Source: Serpentinimonas sp. (GTDB lineage Bacteria > Pseudomonadota > Gammaproteobacteria > Burkholderiales > Burkholderiaceae_C). From it: a DNA stretch of 7,300 bases. The stretch is from assembly GCA_025458665.1 (NCBI GenBank), contig JALOSG010000134.1, positions 1 to 7,300 of the forward strand, written 5' to 3'. Made by a program: the position numbers and the translations under genes. Below the pieces are notes generated by a model. The model saw nothing but the letters and a program-made list of their open reading frames with translations, ran no database searches and had not been told where the DNA came from. Below, in pieces: positions 6,088 to 7,300 of this stretch. The stretch's first letter is position 1; each line of letters starts with the position of its first letter.

Positions 6088-7300
6088 TCAGACGCGCTCG
6101 AAAATACCGGCGGCGCCCTGGCCCATGCCCACGCACATGGTCACCATGCCGTAGCGCTTATTGTGGCGGCGCAGCGCGTGCACCACTGTCGCAGAACGGA
6201 TAGCGCCGGTGGCGCCCAGCGGGTGGCCCAGCGCAATGGCGCCGCCCATGGGATTGACCTTGGCGGGGTCCAGCCCCAGCGTGTCCATGACAGCCAGAGA
6301 CTGCGCGGCAAATGCCTCGTTCAGCTCTATCCAGTCCAGCTGGTCCTGTGTCAGGCCACCAGCCTTCAGCGCGGCGGGACTGGCCTCGATGGGGCCGATG
6401 CCCATGATGTGCGGCGGCACGCCGCGCGAGGCATAGCCCACAAAGCGCGCCAGCGGCGTGAGGCCGAAACGCTTCACCGCGGCCTCGCTGGCCAGAATCA
6501 GGGCGCCCGCGCCATCGGAGGTTTGCGAGCTGTTGCCCGCCGTCACGGTACCCAGCCCGGTGGGCAGCAGGTTGGCGCGGCGTGGCACCGCAAAGGCGGG
6601 CTTCAGCTTGGCCAGGCCCTCCAGCGAGGTATCGGGCCGGGCGCCTTCGTCCAGGCTCACGGTGCGCTGGCGTTCGCTCACGGTGCCGCTGGCCAGGTCC
6701 AGGCTGCGCTCGGTCACTTCCACCGGCGTGATCTCGTCGGTGAATTCGCCGGCGGCTTGCGCCTTCATGGCGCGCTGGTGCGACTGCAGTGCGAACGCAT
6801 CCTGCGCTTCACGGCTCACCTTCCACTGCTGGGCCACTTTCTCGGCGGTCAGGCCCATGCCGTAGGCAATTCCGTAATCGTCCACGTTCTCGGTGTCGCG
6901 GAAAATGGCGGGCGACAGGCTGGGCGTGTTGCCCATCATGGGCACCATGCTCATACTCTCCACGCCGGCGGCAACCATCACTTCCGACTCACCCACGCGG
7001 ATGCGGTCGGCGGCCATCTGCACCGCGCTCAGGCCCGAGGCGCAGAAGCGGTTCACGGTGATACCACCCACGCTCTTGGGCAGGCCCGCCAACACGGCGC
7101 CCACGCGGGCCACGTTCAGGCCCTGGGCACCTTCGGGAATGGCGCAGCCACAAATCACATCTTCAATGCTGGCCGGGTCCAGGCCGGGCACCTGCTGCAG
7201 CGCGGCGCGCAGCACGTGGGCCAGCAGATCGTCCGGGCGGGTGTGCTTGAAATAGCCACGGTGCGACTTGCCTATGGGAGTGCGCGTGGCCGCCACGATG
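6088..7300 (-). CDS. fadA: Acetyl-CoA C-acyltransferase (3-ketoacyl-CoA thiolase, FadA-like), 5'-truncated
   Basis: Degradative thiolase that cleaves 3-ketoacyl-CoA with CoA to acetyl-CoA and a shortened acyl-CoA, the last step of beta-oxidation. About 403 residues are visible. The frame is open to the window edge, reading IVAATRTPIGKS; the GTG at 7296 encodes an internal valine of the conserved thiolase N-terminus, so only a handful of residues are missing. Counting from that codon, the acyl-accepting cysteine is C85 in VNRFCASGLSA. VAAGVESMS, TAGNSSQTSDGAG, NEAFAAQ, the histidine of GGAIALGHPLGATGA and the second catalytic cysteine in MCVGMGQG follow in order, and the protein ends in FERV like E. 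coli FadA. All catalytic residues are present. It heads the visible minus-strand group, upstream of the isomerase and thioesterase genes. Family secure; the symbol is by resemblance, and a ketothiolase of another acyl-CoA pathway is possible. Confidence 0.92.
   Translation of the reverse strand, partial: IVAATRTPIGKSHRGYFKHTRPDDLLAHVLRAALQQVPGLDPASIEDVICGCAIPEGAQGLNVARVGAVLAGLPKSVGGITVNRFCASGLSAVQMAADRIRVGESEVMVAAGVESMSMVPMMGNTPSLSPAIFRDTENVDDYGIAYGMGLTAEKVAQQWKVSREAQDAFALQSHQRAMKAQAAGEFTDEITPVEVTERSLDLASGTVSERQRTVSLDEGARPDTSLEGLAKLKPAFAVPRRANLLPTGLGTVTAGNSSQTSDGAGALILASEAAVKRFGLTPLARFVGYASRGVPPHIMGIGPIEASPAALKAGGLTQDQLDWIELNEAFAAQSLAVMDTLGLDPAKVNPMGGAIALGHPLGATGAIRSATVVHALRRHNKRYGMVTMCVGMGQGAAGIFERV

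Noticed and set aside
7294..7296. GTG at 7296 as the thiolase start codon
   Set aside because: The frame stays open to the edge and reads isoleucine then VAATRTPIG, the conserved interior of the thiolase N-terminus, so the true start lies beyond the window.

Overview
The window looks like ordinary chromosome of a GC-rich betaproteobacterium, most likely in the Comamonadaceae/Burkholderiales. That placement rests on base composition, heavy G/C use at third codon positions, protein-family resemblance and the ilvE / CHCC zinc-finger / LPS-gene arrangement. It is inference from memory, not a database match. Almost every base is coding. No tRNA, rRNA, CRISPR array, insertion sequence or tandem repeat was seen, and no stretch over about 60 bases lacks a gene.

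Left two thirds (about 1-4749, + strand): one tightly packed run of six genes. It opens with the 3' end of ilvE (branched-chain amino acid aminotransferase), followed by a 71-aa CHCC zinc-finger protein related to the complex I accessory subunit NDUFS6. Four envelope-polysaccharide genes come next: a WbbL-type family 2 glycosyltransferase, a WaaE/KdtX-type family 2 glycosyltransferase, a poorly characterised GT-B-like glycosyltransferase, and a WaaL-type O-antigen ligase with about a dozen membrane segments. Neighbouring genes overlap by 11, 11 and 4 nt or are separated by 7 and 33 nt, so the set is probably cotranscribed and partly translationally coupled. The likely joint role is building the LPS core oligosaccharide in the cytoplasm and attaching O-antigen to lipid A-core in the periplasm.

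Right third (4753-7300, - strand): a fatty-acid degradation group read toward the LPS operon. In transcription order it holds a FadA-like 3-ketoacyl-CoA thiolase (its first codons lie beyond the window), a crotonase-family protein whose active-site residues point to delta3-delta2-enoyl-CoA isomerase rather than hydratase, and a YigI-like hotdog acyl-CoA thioesterase. Together they could cleave 3-ketoacyl-CoA, move misplaced double bonds of unsaturated acyl-CoAs, and release free acid and CoA.

The two blocks converge with only 3 nt between their stop codons and no recognisable terminator. I found no clearly new system. The items most worth a second look are the uncharacterised glycosyltransferase at 2408-3469, the isomerase-like active site of the gene usually labelled enoyl-CoA hydratase, and the respiratory-type zinc-finger protein inside an LPS operon.
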